From positions 1 through 64,000 of the IMG/VR virus record IMGVR_UViG_3300025545_000003: a stretch of DNA of 64,000 nt. The stretch is one strand, 5' to 3'. Below are positions 6,983-15,205 of the stretch, one piece after another (positions within the stretch are counted from its first letter, which is position 1; every line of letters starts with the position of its first letter). This DNA comes from a virus. Under the pieces are notes generated by a model. That model was not told the DNA's origin, searched no databases, and saw only the letters and a program-made list of their open reading frames with translations. Made by a program: the position numbers and the translations under genes.

Positions 6983-9164
6983 CCTTCGGGAGCAGGGCGG
7001 CCAGTTTGGCGTCATCTACGAGCTTCACGTACTGGAACCAGTGGTCGGCGTCGTCGCCGCACAGGGAATGCAGGCCCTCGCCGCCTACGTCGAGCAACGG
7101 GTAGGTCTCCCGGATGTCCCGAACCGCCCACTCAGCGGCCACGCCCCGCTTCGTGCGGGTCAGCTTGTCCAACTCGGGCAGGCCCTCTAGGACGTAGCGG
7201 CGCAGCAAGCGCCGCTTGGACAGCTTGGTCAGGGCAAGCTGGCTCTTCCGCTGCATCGTGAAGACCCTCGTCACGGGGTGGTCGGCCCCAAGCTCGGTCT
7301 CCAGCCGCTCGTAGAACGCCTTGAGCAGTTCGGCCTTGTTGCGGAAGTACCGCCAATGCCAGTCGTCCCGCCCGAACACGTTGGCCCAACGCCGCTGGCC
7401 GAGGGCCTTGCGGTGGTCCGGGTTCTCCAACAGGCGGCGGAAGAACCCCTTCCTCCAGATGCGGTACTGCGTACCCTTGCAGTCCTCGGGGGTGACCTCC
7501 TTGCGGGCCGTGGTCTTGTAGCCGTAGATGTCCGGCAGCGTGACCCCGAAGATGTCCGCCATCGTCTTGTCTGCCTCGTAGGCAGAGAAGATGTGGAAGC
7601 CACGGGTGTCGTGCTCCGTCGTGAAGTGCGAGATGACCTCAAACACGTCATCGTCGGTCGGGACACGGGTGATGGTCTCCCAGTTATTGGACAGCGCTCC
7701 GTGTCGGTTCGTGCCCACCAGCTTGAAGCTGGTCACCCGGTGCTTGATGTTCTTCTCGATCTCGTTCTTGGGCGGCTCACGCCACTCCACGGAGGAGAGG
7801 TTCACAACGGGCACACCCGTCAGGTTCACCTTCTTGAACAGCAGGGCCAACTCAGCCCGCACGGCCTTCGGCTTGGCGGTCTTGTACGGACGGATGATGA
7901 AGCATTGGCGCTGCTGTTCCCACGAGAAGCGGTAGCCCTGAAGGTGCTTCTCGTCGTCGTCCCGGTAGTAGAAGGCCATCTTCGGATCCATGTCCATGTG
8001 GGACACGGCCTCCCGCCCGCTGGCAGTCAGGATGGTGAAGGTCTTGGGGGCCGGGTCTTCCTCGCCACCCTTCCAGAGGGTGATGGCCTTGCGGCAGAAG
8101 TCCTTGACGTCGGCGGCGAAGGGCAGCGTGCCACGCCCGCCCCATTGGCCTACGAGCGCCCAACCCTTCAGGCGCTTCTCCCAAGGAGACATGGTGTCGT
8201 CCCGTAGCACGTCCGTCAGGCGGTCGATGTACTCGTGCAGGACGGTGACGATCTTGTCGAAGATGATGCTGTTCGTGCCGGGGACGTCGTTCCCCTCTTC
8301 GTCCGTGGTGTCCTCTTCGTACTTGAGTTCCTCACGGCTGGCGCTGATCCTCACCTCACCGATGTTGAGGAACAGGCCGCCAGACAGGTGGCAGGCCATA
8401 TCCCACAGGTTGACCTCGGTCAGCTTCTCTTGGATCTGGTGGATGTCGATGCGGTAGGGGATACAGCCCATGACCGCCATCCACTGGCCCCTCGGGTCGG
8501 GGTTGTCTACAACGTAGCCGGTCTCGACCTCGGTGCGCCCGTTCGTGGGCAGGTCGATGTTGATGATGGGCTGCGGGTTGAAGTGGCGGAACAGGCGCTT
8601 CGCCGTGCTGTCGAAACGCCAGATGTCCGCCTCTTTGACGGGGATCTGAATCTCGATCCCCGTCTCGTCGGCGTTGCAGGGCTCTTCGTGGAGCCGCTGC
8701 ATCAGCCCGAGGTTGGACTTGTCCAGTGTGGCAACGTAGATGCGCTTCATCCCGCCGTGGTAGCTTACGACCGTGAAGGTGTCGGAGTAGGCGAATCCGC
8801 TCTTGCAGCCGATGCCCATCATGCCGACCTGATCGTCGGTGTCCCGCTTCGTGCTGTCTCCGTACTGAGTGTAGACGTGCAGCACGTCATCCTCGGACAG
8901 GCCGTTCCCGAAGTCCCGGATGTAAAGGTTGGGGTCGTCGGTCGTGGGCAGCGTTACCTTGATGGGCTGATCAGCCTTGCCCGCCGAACGGTGGGCGTCC
9001 CATCCGTTGCTGGCGTACTCACGAAGGACAGCAAGGATCCTGTCCGTGTACAGCGTGTCACGCAGGATCGTCATGATGTGAGAAGCGTTGGCCTTGGAGA
9101 TCCCGAACTGGGAGCTTGCCGCCACACCACCCGAACTCTGCGTCCTGTTCACCTGAACCTTCAT
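6975..9164 (-). CDS. rIIA: rIIA-like GHKL ATPase
   Basis: A 729-aa protein with an N-terminal GHKL (histidine-kinase/HSP90/MutL) ATPase domain. Visible motifs are VLREYASNGWDAH near residue 45 (N box), IRDFGNGLSEDDV near 78 (G1) and MMGIGCKSGFAYSD near 108 (G2). This is the arrangement of T4 RIIA, whose usual length is similar. The rest is a long region without motifs I can name. T4 RIIA is membrane-associated and protects against exclusion by a lambda lysogen; the present target is unknown. Its promoter lies at 9195-9223. The next gene, rIIB-like, follows after about 60 nt. Confidence 0.8.
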   Translation of the reverse strand: MKVQVNRTQSSGGVAASSQFGISKANASHIMTILRDTLYTDRILAVLREYASNGWDAHRSAGKADQPIKVTLPTTDDPNLYIRDFGNGLSEDDVLHVYTQYGDSTKRDTDDQVGMMGIGCKSGFAYSDTFTVVSYHGGMKRIYVATLDKSNLGLMQRLHEEPCNADETGIEIQIPVKEADIWRFDSTAKRLFRHFNPQPIINIDLPTNGRTEVETGYVVDNPDPRGQWMAVMGCIPYRIDIHQIQEKLTEVNLWDMACHLSGGLFLNIGEVRISASREELKYEEDTTDEEGNDVPGTNSIIFDKIVTVLHEYIDRLTDVLRDDTMSPWEKRLKGWALVGQWGGRGTLPFAADVKDFCRKAITLWKGGEEDPAPKTFTILTASGREAVSHMDMDPKMAFYYRDDDEKHLQGYRFSWEQQRQCFIIRPYKTAKPKAVRAELALLFKKVNLTGVPVVNLSSVEWREPPKNEIEKNIKHRVTSFKLVGTNRHGALSNNWETITRVPTDDDVFEVISHFTTEHDTRGFHIFSAYEADKTMADIFGVTLPDIYGYKTTARKEVTPEDCKGTQYRIWRKGFFRRLLENPDHRKALGQRRWANVFGRDDWHWRYFRNKAELLKAFYERLETELGADHPVTRVFTMQRKSQLALTKLSKRRLLRRYVLEGLPELDKLTRTKRGVAAEWAVRDIRETYPLLDVGGEGLHSLCGDDADHWFQYVKLVDDAKLAALLPKGA

Positions 9165-9194
9165 CGAATGTCCTCCGTCATCGTCGTCCAGCCC

Positions 9195-9223
9195 TTCTAC
9201 ACAGGCTTGCGGGGGCCTAAGCC
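9195..9223 (-). promoter_or_regulatory. Phage-type promoter for rIIA-like gene
   Basis: Minus-strand GGCTTAG, 14 nt, GTGTAGAA. The TAG in the -10 block is the stop codon of the preceding 56-aa gene. Confidence 0.7.
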
Positions 9224-9367
9224 CACTTTGTCGACAACTGAGTACGCTTCGACCAACGTAATCACACGGCCTTCCCGTGCTTGTGTTGCCTGAAGAGTCA
9301 AGGCGAACAACCGCCTCCGTTTGATGGGATCACGCAGGATCGCTTTGAGGTCGACTCGTCGTTTCAT
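9197..9367 (-). CDS. Small basic protein, 56 aa
   Basis: A short gene with GGAGG six bases before ATG 9367. The product begins MKRRVDLKAILRDPIKRRR and is strongly basic, so it may bind nucleic acid. It has its own phage promoter at 9388-9417. Its stop codon lies inside the next promoter, so the coding frame is bracketed by regulatory signals on both sides, which supports it being real. Confidence 0.6.
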   Translation of the reverse strand: MKRRVDLKAILRDPIKRRRLFALTLQATQAREGRVITLVEAYSVVDKVGLGPRKPV

Positions 9368-9387
9368 TGGGTTCCTCCGTCCGAACT

Positions 9388-9417
9388 CCCTACCCGAATG
9401 AAGCCATGGCTAAGCCT
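9388..9417 (-). promoter_or_regulatory. Phage-type promoter
   Basis: Minus-strand GGCTTAG, 14 nt, GGGTAGGG, upstream of the 56-aa gene. It is divergent from the plus-strand promoter at 9443. Confidence 0.65.
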
Positions 9418-9442
9418 ACATGCTGGAGAATGGCGGGCGGGG

Positions 9443-9471
9443 GGCTTAGCCCGTTCGGGTTTCGGGTAGAG
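9443..9471 (+). promoter_or_regulatory. Phage-type promoter
   Basis: GGCTTAG, 14 nt, GGGTAGAG, ending a few bases before ATG 9477. It opens the 9.5-11.5 kb plus-strand gene run. Confidence 0.75.
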
Positions 9472-9476
9472 GAGAC

Positions 9477-10013
9477 ATGGAAGATCTCTACGAAAAAGCC
9501 AGAGACCTCGCCGCCAAGGCGCACAAGGATCAGACATACTCGGGCGAACCCTACACCGTTCACCTCGATGAGGTAGAGGCGGTGCTGGTCGAGCACGGGT
9601 TCGATGACGAAGTGCTGCGTGCCTTGGCACAGCTACACGACATCATAGAGGACACCCCGCTGGACGAGGCGCTCCTCGCCAAGAAGTTCCAGTGGGAGAT
9701 CGGGCACGTCGTTCAGTTGCTGTCCGACGTGGACGGGCCGAGTCGACGTATCCGCAAGCGGCTGACCTACGCCAAGATGGTCCGGCTCATCTGTGAGTGG
9801 GAGGTAGACCCCGACGCCCACAAGATGTGGCTCGTGGAGCTTGCCGTGCTGGTCAAGCTGGCAGACCGGATCGCCAACCTGCGCCGGTCGCACGGCACCG
9901 ATCTGATGAAGATGTACCGTAAAGAACGGGACACGTTCTGGCTGGCCTACTACTCGCCTGAGATGAAGAAAGCGAGGGCTCTGTGGATTACCTACGAGTC
10001 CCTGTTCAAGTGA
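9477..10013 (+). CDS. RelA/SpoT-type HD hydrolase (alarmone hydrolase-like)
   Basis: A 178-aa HD protein of the small alarmone hydrolase (MESH1/SpoT hydrolase) type. AHKDQTYSGEPYTVHLDEV near residue 15 matches the AHxGQxRxxGxPYxxHP region. LAQLHDIIEDT near 57 is the HD-EDT metal motif. VKLADRIANLR near 130 matches the VKLADRLHN block. No synthetase domain is present. By family it should hydrolyse (p)ppGpp or related nucleotides, which would keep host growth functions on during infection. The substrate has not been shown. It is the first gene behind its promoter. Confidence 0.75.
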   Translation: MEDLYEKARDLAAKAHKDQTYSGEPYTVHLDEVEAVLVEHGFDDEVLRALAQLHDIIEDTPLDEALLAKKFQWEIGHVVQLLSDVDGPSRRIRKRLTYAKMVRLICEWEVDPDAHKMWLVELAVLVKLADRIANLRRSHGTDLMKMYRKERDTFWLAYYSPEMKKARALWITYESLFK

Positions 10014-10020
10014 GGTGCCT

Positions 10021-10443
10021 GTGGGAAAAAACGGCATAAAGATCGACAACCCCGCCACCGTACAGCGGGACGCCGAACGGAAGCGTCTAGCCAAAGCGGA
10101 CGGGGATGTCCTTGTGACAGCTTTCGAGAAGCTGGAGAACGTCACCGCTTTCCTTCGTGGAGGGAAGGTGGTGCTGTTTCGGGGCGGCGTCTACATCGGC
10201 AGCGTGTGCTGGCGGGCGAAGCTCGGGTGGGAGCCTGTCTTCGTCCAGCCGCTCCTGCTGTCCCATCACGACATCGACTTGGCTGTGGCCGAGTTGGATC
10301 TGACCCTCAAGGCGCAAGGGAACGCCCACGAATCGTGGAAGGAGTTCCTGCGGAAGCGCACACACAAGGCGTGGAACCACTACGTCGGGATCTTGGCGGC
10401 CTACTGCGCCCGGATCTTCACCCCCTCGGAGGATGACGAATGA
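10021..10443 (+). CDS. Hypothetical protein, 140 aa
   Basis: It starts at GTG 10021 behind GAGG, eight bases after the alarmone-hydrolase stop. A central segment (FLRGGKVVLFRGGVYIGSVCW) suggests a small beta sheet; the C-terminus is helical. It overlaps the next gene by 4 nt. No family recognised. Confidence 0.6.
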   Translation: MGKNGIKIDNPATVQRDAERKRLAKADGDVLVTAFEKLENVTAFLRGGKVVLFRGGVYIGSVCWRAKLGWEPVFVQPLLLSHHDIDLAVAELDLTLKAQGNAHESWKEFLRKRTHKAWNHYVGILAAYCARIFTPSEDDE

Positions 10444-10697
10444 GCGATACCCTCACCCCCAAGCCTTTCGGCGACTACACCAAGGGCGAACAGGACTTCA
10501 TCACGGAGCGGGCCAAGCAGCTTCTGACGATGTGGGCGGACCATCAACTCGTGTACGGCTCCATGCCGTCCGACGACGATTCCGGCTGGTGGCCTCTGTA
10601 CCTCCAGCGGGCGCAGAGCAAGGGCTGGGTCTCCGCTGACGGAACCCGTGTGCTGGCGCAGGGCTTCAAGACCGCTGCGGCGTTCTTGCGGAGGTAG
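10440..10697 (+). CDS. Hypothetical protein, 85 aa
   Basis: Small protein (MSDTLTPKPFGDYTKGEQDF...) coupled by ATGA overlap to the upstream gene and followed after two bases by the next start. Helical composition, no motif recognised. Confidence 0.6.
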   Translation: MSDTLTPKPFGDYTKGEQDFITERAKQLLTMWADHQLVYGSMPSDDDSGWWPLYLQRAQSKGWVSADGTRVLAQGFKTAAAFLRR

Positions 10698-10699
10698 CG

Positions 10700-11464
10700 A
10701 TGGGGATGATCGACGGCCCGACCCCACCGGACTACAGCGACCCCACCGACGTCCTGTACCGTTTCGCCACGTACCTGCGAACGCTGTCACACGTATCGGA
10801 CGGTGTCGCTGATCAGGTGGACAGGATCGCCACGGGCATCGATGAAGTCCACGGCAAGGCCCTCGACGTGTCCCAGACCCTCCCCGGAGGGGCAGGGCTC
10901 ACGATGATGATGCACCCGTGGGGAGAGCACCGTTGGAAGTTCGACTACCGCTACGTCAAGTACGACACGGAGAACTTCAGGAAGGTGAGGGTGCTCTGCG
11001 ACTGGTCCTGCATCGTGGACTACAAGCAGGGCATCCTCCAGCCGGAGATCGACATCACGATGCACGTCATCGTGCCTGAGCGGGCGGGCAAAGAGGTGGT
11101 CTACGGGTTGGACATCTCCCCCGGCTACAAGACCTATTTTGAGTTCAAGTACCGGCGACTCGGCGACGTGTTCCGGCTGATGGAAGTCCGGCAGGCTGAG
11201 AAGAGGATCGACCTGACCGAGATGTGGGCCGCCGTGGACAAGGGGGACAAGACACCCGTCAAGCCCTTTGAGATCCCGTGGCCCATCGTCGTCCACGACA
11301 CCATCCAGCAGCAGTACGCTGAAACCGCAGAGGACGGCACCGTCCGGCGGTACGGGGACTTCGAACTGACGTTCCCCGTAAACACCGATGATCCATTCAT
11401 GGAGACGGAGCACACGGTTGCCCACGTCCACTTCCCGATGGATCTCCGGCGGAACCCGGCTTAG
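10700..11464 (+). CDS. Hypothetical protein, 254 aa
   Basis: A 254-aa protein with GGAGG before ATG 10700. The sequence alternates beta strands (RKVRVLCDWSCIVDYKQG, IDITMHVIVPERAGKEVVYGLD) with charged loops and has no recognisable motif. The stop TAG is the TAG of the next promoter's GGCTTAG block. Confidence 0.65.
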   Translation: MGMIDGPTPPDYSDPTDVLYRFATYLRTLSHVSDGVADQVDRIATGIDEVHGKALDVSQTLPGGAGLTMMMHPWGEHRWKFDYRYVKYDTENFRKVRVLCDWSCIVDYKQGILQPEIDITMHVIVPERAGKEVVYGLDISPGYKTYFEFKYRRLGDVFRLMEVRQAEKRIDLTEMWAAVDKGDKTPVKPFEIPWPIVVHDTIQQQYAETAEDGTVRRYGDFELTFPVNTDDPFMETEHTVAHVHFPMDLRRNPA

Positions 11465-11486
11465 CCCTTTCCGCCGTCGGGTAGAG
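11458..11486 (+). promoter_or_regulatory. Phage-type promoter
   Basis: GGCTTAG, 14 nt, GGGTAGAG, followed by an AGGAGG site and ATG 11507. Confidence 0.75.
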
Positions 11487-11506
11487 AGCTTGAACAGGAG
11501 GACTCC

Positions 11507-13921
11507 ATGGCCATACATTTCCATACGCCCAGCGCACAGACGCTGAACAACCCCAAGGACAACAACCACTGGCGAAACCAGGACGCCGATGAGTTCCTGA
11601 AGGAGAAGGATCTGCCCGTCCCCGGCAAGGACGTGCCCGTCCAGTGGGTGCAGGTCAAGCTGGCCTCCAACATCAAGGTGGCCTTCTACGTGTGGGGCGA
11701 CCACATCTTCTACTGCGGCATGGATCAGACAGAGGAAGCCTACCGCTATGCGAACCACCAGTTCCGCTGGTGGTTCCGCAACGCCACGACCGACGAGGAG
11801 CTTTCGGACATCCCGATCAAGGTCGAGCCTGTGGGCGACGCCTACCAGTCCGACCCCATCGTCTGCTTCGACCCCAACGAGCGCCGGGGCGGCTACCGGG
11901 AAGTGCGGGACGAAGCCATCCCCTACGCCTTCCTCCGCATCAAGGTTTCGCTCGACGACGCCGTGCTCGGTGAGTTCGTGTCCCACTTCCACCAGCCCCA
12001 GACGGGCAAGGTGGAGATCGTGCCCGGTACGAACGACGTCGAGTTCACGTCCGAGTTCTTCGGGCTTCAGCGGAAGTGGCGGCGGACGCTCCAGTACACG
12101 TCGCACTCCACCCCGATCAAGATGAACCACTGGGAGCGCACTCAGCGGTTCAACACGTCGAGCACGAACCCGATCCGCACGATCCTGCTGGCCCTGTCCG
12201 GTGAGCAGTGTGACGCCGACGCCCTCTGGGATCGCTTCTTCGCCATCAACGGCATCGGCGGCCTGTTCAAGAAGGTGGACGACGCAGGCATCGCCTCCAT
12301 CCTCAAGAGGAAGGCGTACAAGGCCAACATCGAGCGCCTCCAGACGGAGGCCCCGCTGGAGTGGGACTTCTTCCGCTGGCTGATGAACGGCAAGACCAAG
12401 GAGAAGCAGCGGAACAACACCCTGCTCTCGGCCTTCGTACAGGCGGTCGGCGAGGACTACGACGCCCTCCTGTCCGGTATCCAAGCGGCCCGCCGTGGGA
12501 TGCGGTTCGGGAAGACCGACTCGGAGTTGTTCTCGGACTACCGGGAGCACAACGACATGCCGAACCTCTGGTTCCAAGCGAAGCGGGATGTGTGCCTGTC
12601 CCTGCCCGGTGCCTCCGACAAGGTGCAGGAGCAGGAGGCCAAGGCGGACTTCCGCAAGCGCAAGGGCTTCGGCAGTCAGGCCGACGGTCTCGGCGTCACG
12701 AAGGACAACTTCCCGAAGCTCCGCAAGGCCATCGAGGCCGGGGACATCCCCATCTCGGTGTTCAACCAGCCGGGTAAGGACGGCCAGCCGGTCAACCGGG
12801 AGTTCGGTCTGTGGGAGAAGGCCCTCAAGCGCAAGGGGTGGGCCGAGGTGATCTGTGAGATCGCCCGCACGGCCACTGAGCGCAAGAACTACGAACGGGA
12901 CATCACGCCGTTCCTGAACTTCCTGTTCCGCATCGAGGTGTACCTCAAGCGGCACACGAAGAAGAAGTGGACGGCGATGCCCCGCTTCGTGAAGAGCCAG
13001 TTCGAACTGGAGATGGACGACGAGAGCGACACGGGCACCGTCAAGAAGCGCTCGGCGTTCACCCCGGTGGCGGACAACGAGACCAACACGATCACCGTGC
13101 CCTACGTGGCGATGTCCGTGAGCGGCGTCCGCACCCAATGGTGCTACGCCCGCCACTACTACATCTTCGAGGAAGGCTTCACCGACCCCGAGTCCGAGGG
13201 CATCGTCGTGGACGAGTTGGAGAAGGGGCTCAACGGGCGGGACGACTACGGGCTCTGCTACTACACCCTGACGGGCACCGTCACGGCACGGGGCTACCCG
13301 ACCTTCCTGATCATCTTCGAGCGGCTGGAAGAGCGGCTGGTGCGTGGGCCGAAAGACCCGGACTGCCCCGCCTGCTTCCCCGAGAAGCACGGGGTCACGG
13401 ACAACCGTGGGGACATCGCCAAGAAGGGCTGCGCCTACCACTTCCCGAAGACCGAAGGCGGCACCCGTGTCCACTTCCACCGGGTTCGCCCGCAGCGCAG
13501 CAAGAACGGCGTCCAGACGCCCGCCTGCACCTTGATCCAAGCGTGCTACCAGTACATGGCCGGGAACATCCCCGCCTCGGACATCACGGCACAGCAGGGC
13601 GACCTGATCTTCATCCGGCACCCGAACGACCCCATCGCCGCCAAGGCCAAGGTCGAGGATCCCCGTGAGGGCAACGGGATGGAGTTCGAATCCCATCGCT
13701 TCGTGCCCCTCGTGGAGAACGGGGCACTGATGCGGCTGTTCGTGTCCAAGGCGAAGACGCCGAAGAACCGCCTCGGGTTCCTGCACGCCCCCAACGGGCT
13801 GGCCGTCAAGCACCCGGAGCATGACGACATCGACCGCCTCGAAGAGGGCTGGTGGGAGATCCGCCGCTGCAAGTCCTGGGAAGCCAACCCGCAGGCCATC
13901 TGGAGCCTGACCATCGACTAG
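11507..13921 (+). CDS. Large protein of unknown function, 804 aa
   Basis: The largest complete unassigned gene in the window. It has a good ribosome site and coding bias throughout. No signal peptide or membrane segment is visible. A Cys/His group near residues 620-650 (CPACFPEKHG...GCAYHF) may bind zinc. A Lys-rich segment lies near 475-490. It is followed at once by a 115-aa gene and a methyltransferase. I cannot assign a function. A beta-rich C-terminal domain is possible. Confidence 0.7.
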   Translation: MAIHFHTPSAQTLNNPKDNNHWRNQDADEFLKEKDLPVPGKDVPVQWVQVKLASNIKVAFYVWGDHIFYCGMDQTEEAYRYANHQFRWWFRNATTDEELSDIPIKVEPVGDAYQSDPIVCFDPNERRGGYREVRDEAIPYAFLRIKVSLDDAVLGEFVSHFHQPQTGKVEIVPGTNDVEFTSEFFGLQRKWRRTLQYTSHSTPIKMNHWERTQRFNTSSTNPIRTILLALSGEQCDADALWDRFFAINGIGGLFKKVDDAGIASILKRKAYKANIERLQTEAPLEWDFFRWLMNGKTKEKQRNNTLLSAFVQAVGEDYDALLSGIQAARRGMRFGKTDSELFSDYREHNDMPNLWFQAKRDVCLSLPGASDKVQEQEAKADFRKRKGFGSQADGLGVTKDNFPKLRKAIEAGDIPISVFNQPGKDGQPVNREFGLWEKALKRKGWAEVICEIARTATERKNYERDITPFLNFLFRIEVYLKRHTKKKWTAMPRFVKSQFELEMDDESDTGTVKKRSAFTPVADNETNTITVPYVAMSVSGVRTQWCYARHYYIFEEGFTDPESEGIVVDELEKGLNGRDDYGLCYYTLTGTVTARGYPTFLIIFERLEERLVRGPKDPDCPACFPEKHGVTDNRGDIAKKGCAYHFPKTEGGTRVHFHRVRPQRSKNGVQTPACTLIQACYQYMAGNIPASDITAQQGDLIFIRHPNDPIAAKAKVEDPREGNGMEFESHRFVPLVENGALMRLFVSKAKTPKNRLGFLHAPNGLAVKHPEHDDIDRLEEGWWEIRRCKSWEANPQAIWSLTID

Positions 13922-13932
13922 AGGGATCCTCT

Positions 13933-14280
13933 GTGACGGACGAGAAGATCAAAGAGGCCGCCGCCGAGTTGCTTGAGGCCATTCACTATGAGCGGGGCGG
14001 CTCCGAGATCAGCGGACTCCGTAACCCGGACCCCTTGGTCGAGATCTCGGCCTACAAGCCCTTCTACGCTGCCTGCGCCACGTTGCTCTCCCCTTACGAC
14101 CGCAGCTTCCGGGCCAAGGTTCTGGGGGAGGGGTTCGTGAGCTTGGAGGACGCCAAGGCGATCTGCTCCGCAGCGCACCCCTTCTACAAGAAAGCCATCG
14201 AGCGAGAGCCAGATCACTTCAAGGCGACCTACGGATTCATCCGTGGGGCATGGGACGACGACTGGATTGACGAGGACTGA
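13933..14280 (+). CDS. Hypothetical protein, 115 aa
   Basis: It starts at GTG 13933 (MTDEKIKEAAAELLEAIHYERGG) behind GAGGGA. Helical and acidic, ending DDDWIDED. Its stop overlaps the methyltransferase start by one base. The family is not recognised. Confidence 0.6.
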   Translation: MTDEKIKEAAAELLEAIHYERGGSEISGLRNPDPLVEISAYKPFYAACATLLSPYDRSFRAKVLGEGFVSLEDAKAICSAAHPFYKKAIEREPDHFKATYGFIRGAWDDDWIDED

Positions 14281-14975
14281 TGTTCGACTGCACCACTGAG
14301 GACTACGACCGCCTCTATGCCCGCTGGCTGGCCCACCCTGGGGCCTTGCTTACGCACGGCGGCTACGTGGCCGGGGAGAAGCTCCTAGACCTCTGTGGCG
14401 GCTCTGGGGCGGTCTCACGGGAAGCCCTGCGGTGGAACCGGGACAAGGCCGATGCTAGCCAAACCCCAGACGTGACCCTCTTTGATCTCAACCCGAGGGC
14501 AGGGTGGGCCGAGGGGCCTTTCCGCCGAGGGCAGTTCCGTACCGTCCAAGGCAACGCCGAGGAAGTGGACACCCACTTCGCCCACGGCATCTTCGACCTC
14601 ATCGTCTGCCGACAGGCGGTCGCCTATTTTGACTACCGCAAGGCGTTCCCTGCCGTGGCCAAGCTGCTCCGTCCCGGTGGCCGGTTCGCCTTCAACTACT
14701 TCGTCCATCCGCTTGAGGGTGAGGTGAAGCGGTACTCGACGCACCTGTACCAGATGGAGGGTGTGAGGTTCGCCGAGGCCCACCTCTACCTCTGGGGCAA
14801 GGTCTACCACCTACAGGCGAGGCTGAACCGGGGGCCGGGGGTGGACTTCTCAGTGTTCCAGTACCACGACCCCGAAGACATGGCCGCCGTGTTGGCGGAC
14901 GCCGGGTTCGACCTCGCTATTCTCCGGGAGGGCCGCTCCTTGCGGTTCCTCTGCATCAAGAAGGAGACACCATGA
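14280..14975 (+). CDS. Class I SAM-dependent methyltransferase
   Basis: A 231-aa Rossmann-fold methyltransferase. Motif I is LLDLCGGSGAVSREAL near residue 37. An acidic residue at the end of the second strand follows (TLFDLNPR), then FDLIVCRQAVAYF near 108 and LLRPGGRFAFNYF near 128. This is the small-molecule or RNA methyltransferase layout rather than the DPPY type of DNA adenine enzymes. Substrate unknown. It overlaps the next gene by 4 nt. Confidence 0.75.
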   Translation: MFDCTTEDYDRLYARWLAHPGALLTHGGYVAGEKLLDLCGGSGAVSREALRWNRDKADASQTPDVTLFDLNPRAGWAEGPFRRGQFRTVQGNAEEVDTHFAHGIFDLIVCRQAVAYFDYRKAFPAVAKLLRPGGRFAFNYFVHPLEGEVKRYSTHLYQMEGVRFAEAHLYLWGKVYHLQARLNRGPGVDFSVFQYHDPEDMAAVLADAGFDLAILREGRSLRFLCIKKETP

Positions 14976-15205
14976 CCGACCACGACGTAGAAATCCGCAA
15001 CCGTGAGCAGTGCCCCACCTGTGAGGGCCCTGCCGTAACAAGGTGCCGGTGCTTCATCGGCGACCGTACCTGTGCCAAGGGCCACAAGTGGTATGTGTGT
15101 CCTGTCCACGGAACCCGTATTCTGGGAGACGGGCACAGCAAGGCGGGCGCTACGGGCAAACCGTTCGAGTGCCTGTGCGTGAACCCGAAAGTGAGCATGT
15201 TATGA
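14972..15205 (+). CDS. Small zinc-binding protein
   Basis: A 77-aa protein with a dense Cys/His pattern (CPTCEGPAVTRCRC, C...GHKWYVCPVHG, CLC), probably one or two zinc sites. It is coupled by ATGA overlap both to the methyltransferase and to the CoaB-like gene and could be a partner of either. Confidence 0.6.
   Translation: MTDHDVEIRNREQCPTCEGPAVTRCRCFIGDRTCAKGHKWYVCPVHGTRILGDGHSKAGATGKPFECLCVNPKVSML

Noticed and set aside
4659-7190. Long open frame on the plus strand
   Set aside because: It is the antisense of well-supported minus-strand genes (exonuclease, rIIB-like), has repetitive His/Arg/Leu/Gly composition and no ribosome site.
10787-13822. 1011-codon open frame on the minus strand
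   Set aside because: It lies antisense to the 254-aa and 804-aa genes, with low-complexity composition typical of GC-rich shadow frames.
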